Position numbers and translations under genes: made by a program. From contig JAATVJ010000378.1 in the NCBI GenBank assembly GCA_014523515.1, positions 1-5,641 on the forward strand: DNA of 5,641 nt, given 5' to 3'. The DNA comes from Nitrososphaerales archaeon TH1177 (GTDB lineage Archaea > Thermoproteota > Nitrososphaeria > Nitrososphaerales > Nitrososphaeraceae). The notes under the pieces were generated by a model. The model searched no databases. It was not told the origin of the DNA and saw only the letters and a list, made by a program, of their open reading frames with translations. Positions 4,737 to 5,641 of this stretch are shown one piece after another; position 1 is the stretch's first letter, and every line of letters starts with the position of its first letter.

Positions 4737-5192
4737 TTAAACTTTTTTTCTCCAAGATTTCATAATCTTATATATTTTTTGATATGACTTTATCATATAC
4801 TTTCCTGCATTTATCATCTTATATGATTTAATAAAAACTTTAAAAAACTTCATTGGGAATAAAAAAGGTATTAATAAAATCATAATAATATCAATCCAAT
4901 TTATTCTTATAAATTTATTCCAATTTCCTGCAATTTTAAATTTAAAATAGAGATCAAAAACTAGAACAGCAAATAATATCCACGGAAGTAATTCAAAGTA
5001 AATTTTCATATGATAGGGAATCTTTATTATCTGTTCTTTAAAGCTAAAATATTCATAATCAAAAGCTAAAAAGCCAATTAAAATTAGAAATACTATCCCA
5101 ATTACAATTAAATCGGCTATTTTTGAATAATAAAACAAAGAATTTGATGAATTATATGATGAATTCATGAGATGTTTTATAGATAGTTGCAT
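4737..5192 (-). CDS. Small multi-spanning membrane protein with voltage-sensor-like layout, 151 residues
   Basis: Three clear hydrophobic segments are visible: 25-44 (IADLIVIGIVFLILIGFLAF), about 66-86 (FELLPWILFAVLVFDLYFKF) and about 98-113 (NWIDIIMILLIPFLFP). A long Lys-rich amphipathic helix follows (K115, K118, K122, K125, K131, K135, K139, K142, K145, then RKK). The second segment carries Asp80 followed by Lys84, the third opens with N-W-I-D, and the fourth region has Lys every third or fourth residue. This is the charge pattern of S2, S3 and S4 in voltage-sensor domains of ion channels. No pore or selectivity filter follows, so it could be a stand-alone or truncated sensor, or simply a small membrane protein with a basic tail that binds lipid or nucleic acid. 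The family assignment is tentative. ATG at 5192 was taken; M9 (5168) is an alternative start. There is no Shine-Dalgarno motif. It is the first of three consecutive minus-strand genes. Confidence 0.8.
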   Translation of the reverse strand: MQLSIKHLMNSSYNSSNSLFYYSKIADLIVIGIVFLILIGFLAFDYEYFSFKEQIIKIPYHMKIYFELLPWILFAVLVFDLYFKFKIAGNWNKFIRINWIDIIMILLIPFLFPMKFFKVFIKSYKMINAGKYMIKSYQKIYKIMKSWRKKV

Positions 5193-5305
5193 TTTATTAA
5201 GTTATTTCGCTGCAATATGGAAAAATTAAAGTTAATTATTTTATTATATACATTCTATATCTTTTATCTATGTAATATAATAATAATATTAAACCTACAT
5301 AAATT

Positions 5306-5641
5306 CTAATCACAACTAACAAACAAATAATAGCCTATCAAAGAACAATAAAGAAGAACAAAAGTATATTTTAATTCAATTATTGCTCCTCCAAAACTGT
5401 ATGCAATTATTTCGAATAAGTAAGGTGTATAGGTAAAAATCCATAATCCACCGTATATACTATAGAACCAATCAATAAATTTTTATTTAATATTAATACT
5501 GATATTATTTTATCAATTAATAAAAATAGTAGTTTATAGGTTACATAATTATTGGCAAATGTGGCAAATATTAAAAATGAAGTTACAAATACAATATTTA
5601 TGGAAATTGGTTGGTTTTAATAATTTCATATTTTTAGCTGC
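5306..5641 (-). pseudogene. Frameshifted membrane-protein gene, SpoIIM/DUF95-like, extends to or past the right edge
   Basis: Two overlapping minus-strand frames read as parts of one membrane protein. The upstream frame (5616-5410) gives INIVFVTSFLIFATFANNYV, then KLLFLLIDKIISVLILNKN, then LLIGSIVYTVDYGF before a TAA at 5407-5409. The downstream frame (from about 5482 to the TAG at 5306-5308) gives WFYSIYGGLWIFTYTPYLFE, then IIAYSFGGAIIELKY and a hydrophobic C terminus ending FVSCD. The jump between frames lies around 5440-5480. A third frame at the far right (ATG at 5627-5629, MKLLKPTNFHKY) may be the start, requiring a second shift. The pattern N-x-LLIG, then P-Y-L-FEIIAYSFGGAI, resembles the N-x-x-LG and PHGxxE(I/L)xAxxxAGA motifs of SpoIIM/DUF95 membrane proteins common in archaea. 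The motif His is replaced by Tyr. The gene is very probably dead; sequencing error is the alternative. Confidence 0.55.

Overview
The window is strikingly AT-rich and suggests an archaeon, most likely a terrestrial ammonia-oxidising member of the Nitrososphaerota (Nitrosocosmicus/Nitrososphaera type). The reasons are low G+C, start codons that mostly lack a Shine-Dalgarno motif but have TATA-box-like sequence about 25-35 bases upstream, a secreted subtilisin whose signal peptide ends in T-Y-A, and ribbon-helix-helix proteins with a long C-terminal extension. This assignment is inference; no rRNA or marker gene is present.

Layout. Positions 1-780 (minus) hold the N-terminal 260 codons of a secreted subtilisin-family (S8) protease that runs off the left edge. 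Positions 781-1397 are mostly non-coding but contain a decayed coding remnant (1095-1268) with two in-frame stops, faintly reminiscent of aIF1A. Positions 1398-1682 (plus) may encode a 94-residue protein of unknown function. After about 500 bases of AT-rich DNA, 2190-2879 (plus) encodes a 229-residue protein that is probably beta-rich and has no ATG near its N terminus. The intergenic stretch 2880-3524 contains a roughly 120-bp MITE-like element with 25-bp terminal inverted repeats (3195-3316), a 16-bp perfect palindrome and a small hairpin.

The right part is a minus-strand cluster, read right to left: a small multi-spanning membrane protein with a voltage-sensor-like layout (5192-4737), then two tandem paralogues with an N-terminal ribbon-helix-helix DNA-binding domain and a shared C-terminal domain (4678-4148 and 4067-3525). 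Over their C-terminal domains the paralogues are about 37% identical, yet a 72-bp stretch is 69/72 identical with only synonymous differences, which points to recent gene conversion. Positions 5306-5641 (minus) hold a frameshifted pseudogene of a membrane protein resembling the SpoIIM/DUF95 family.

Taken together, this looks like an accessory, gene-poor and decaying region: pseudogenes, a mobile-element relic, small orphan genes and a duplicated regulator pair. The most interesting candidate system is the membrane protein plus the two RHH regulators. A membrane sensor feeding paired transcription factors is a possible reading, but nothing in the sequence proves a functional link.
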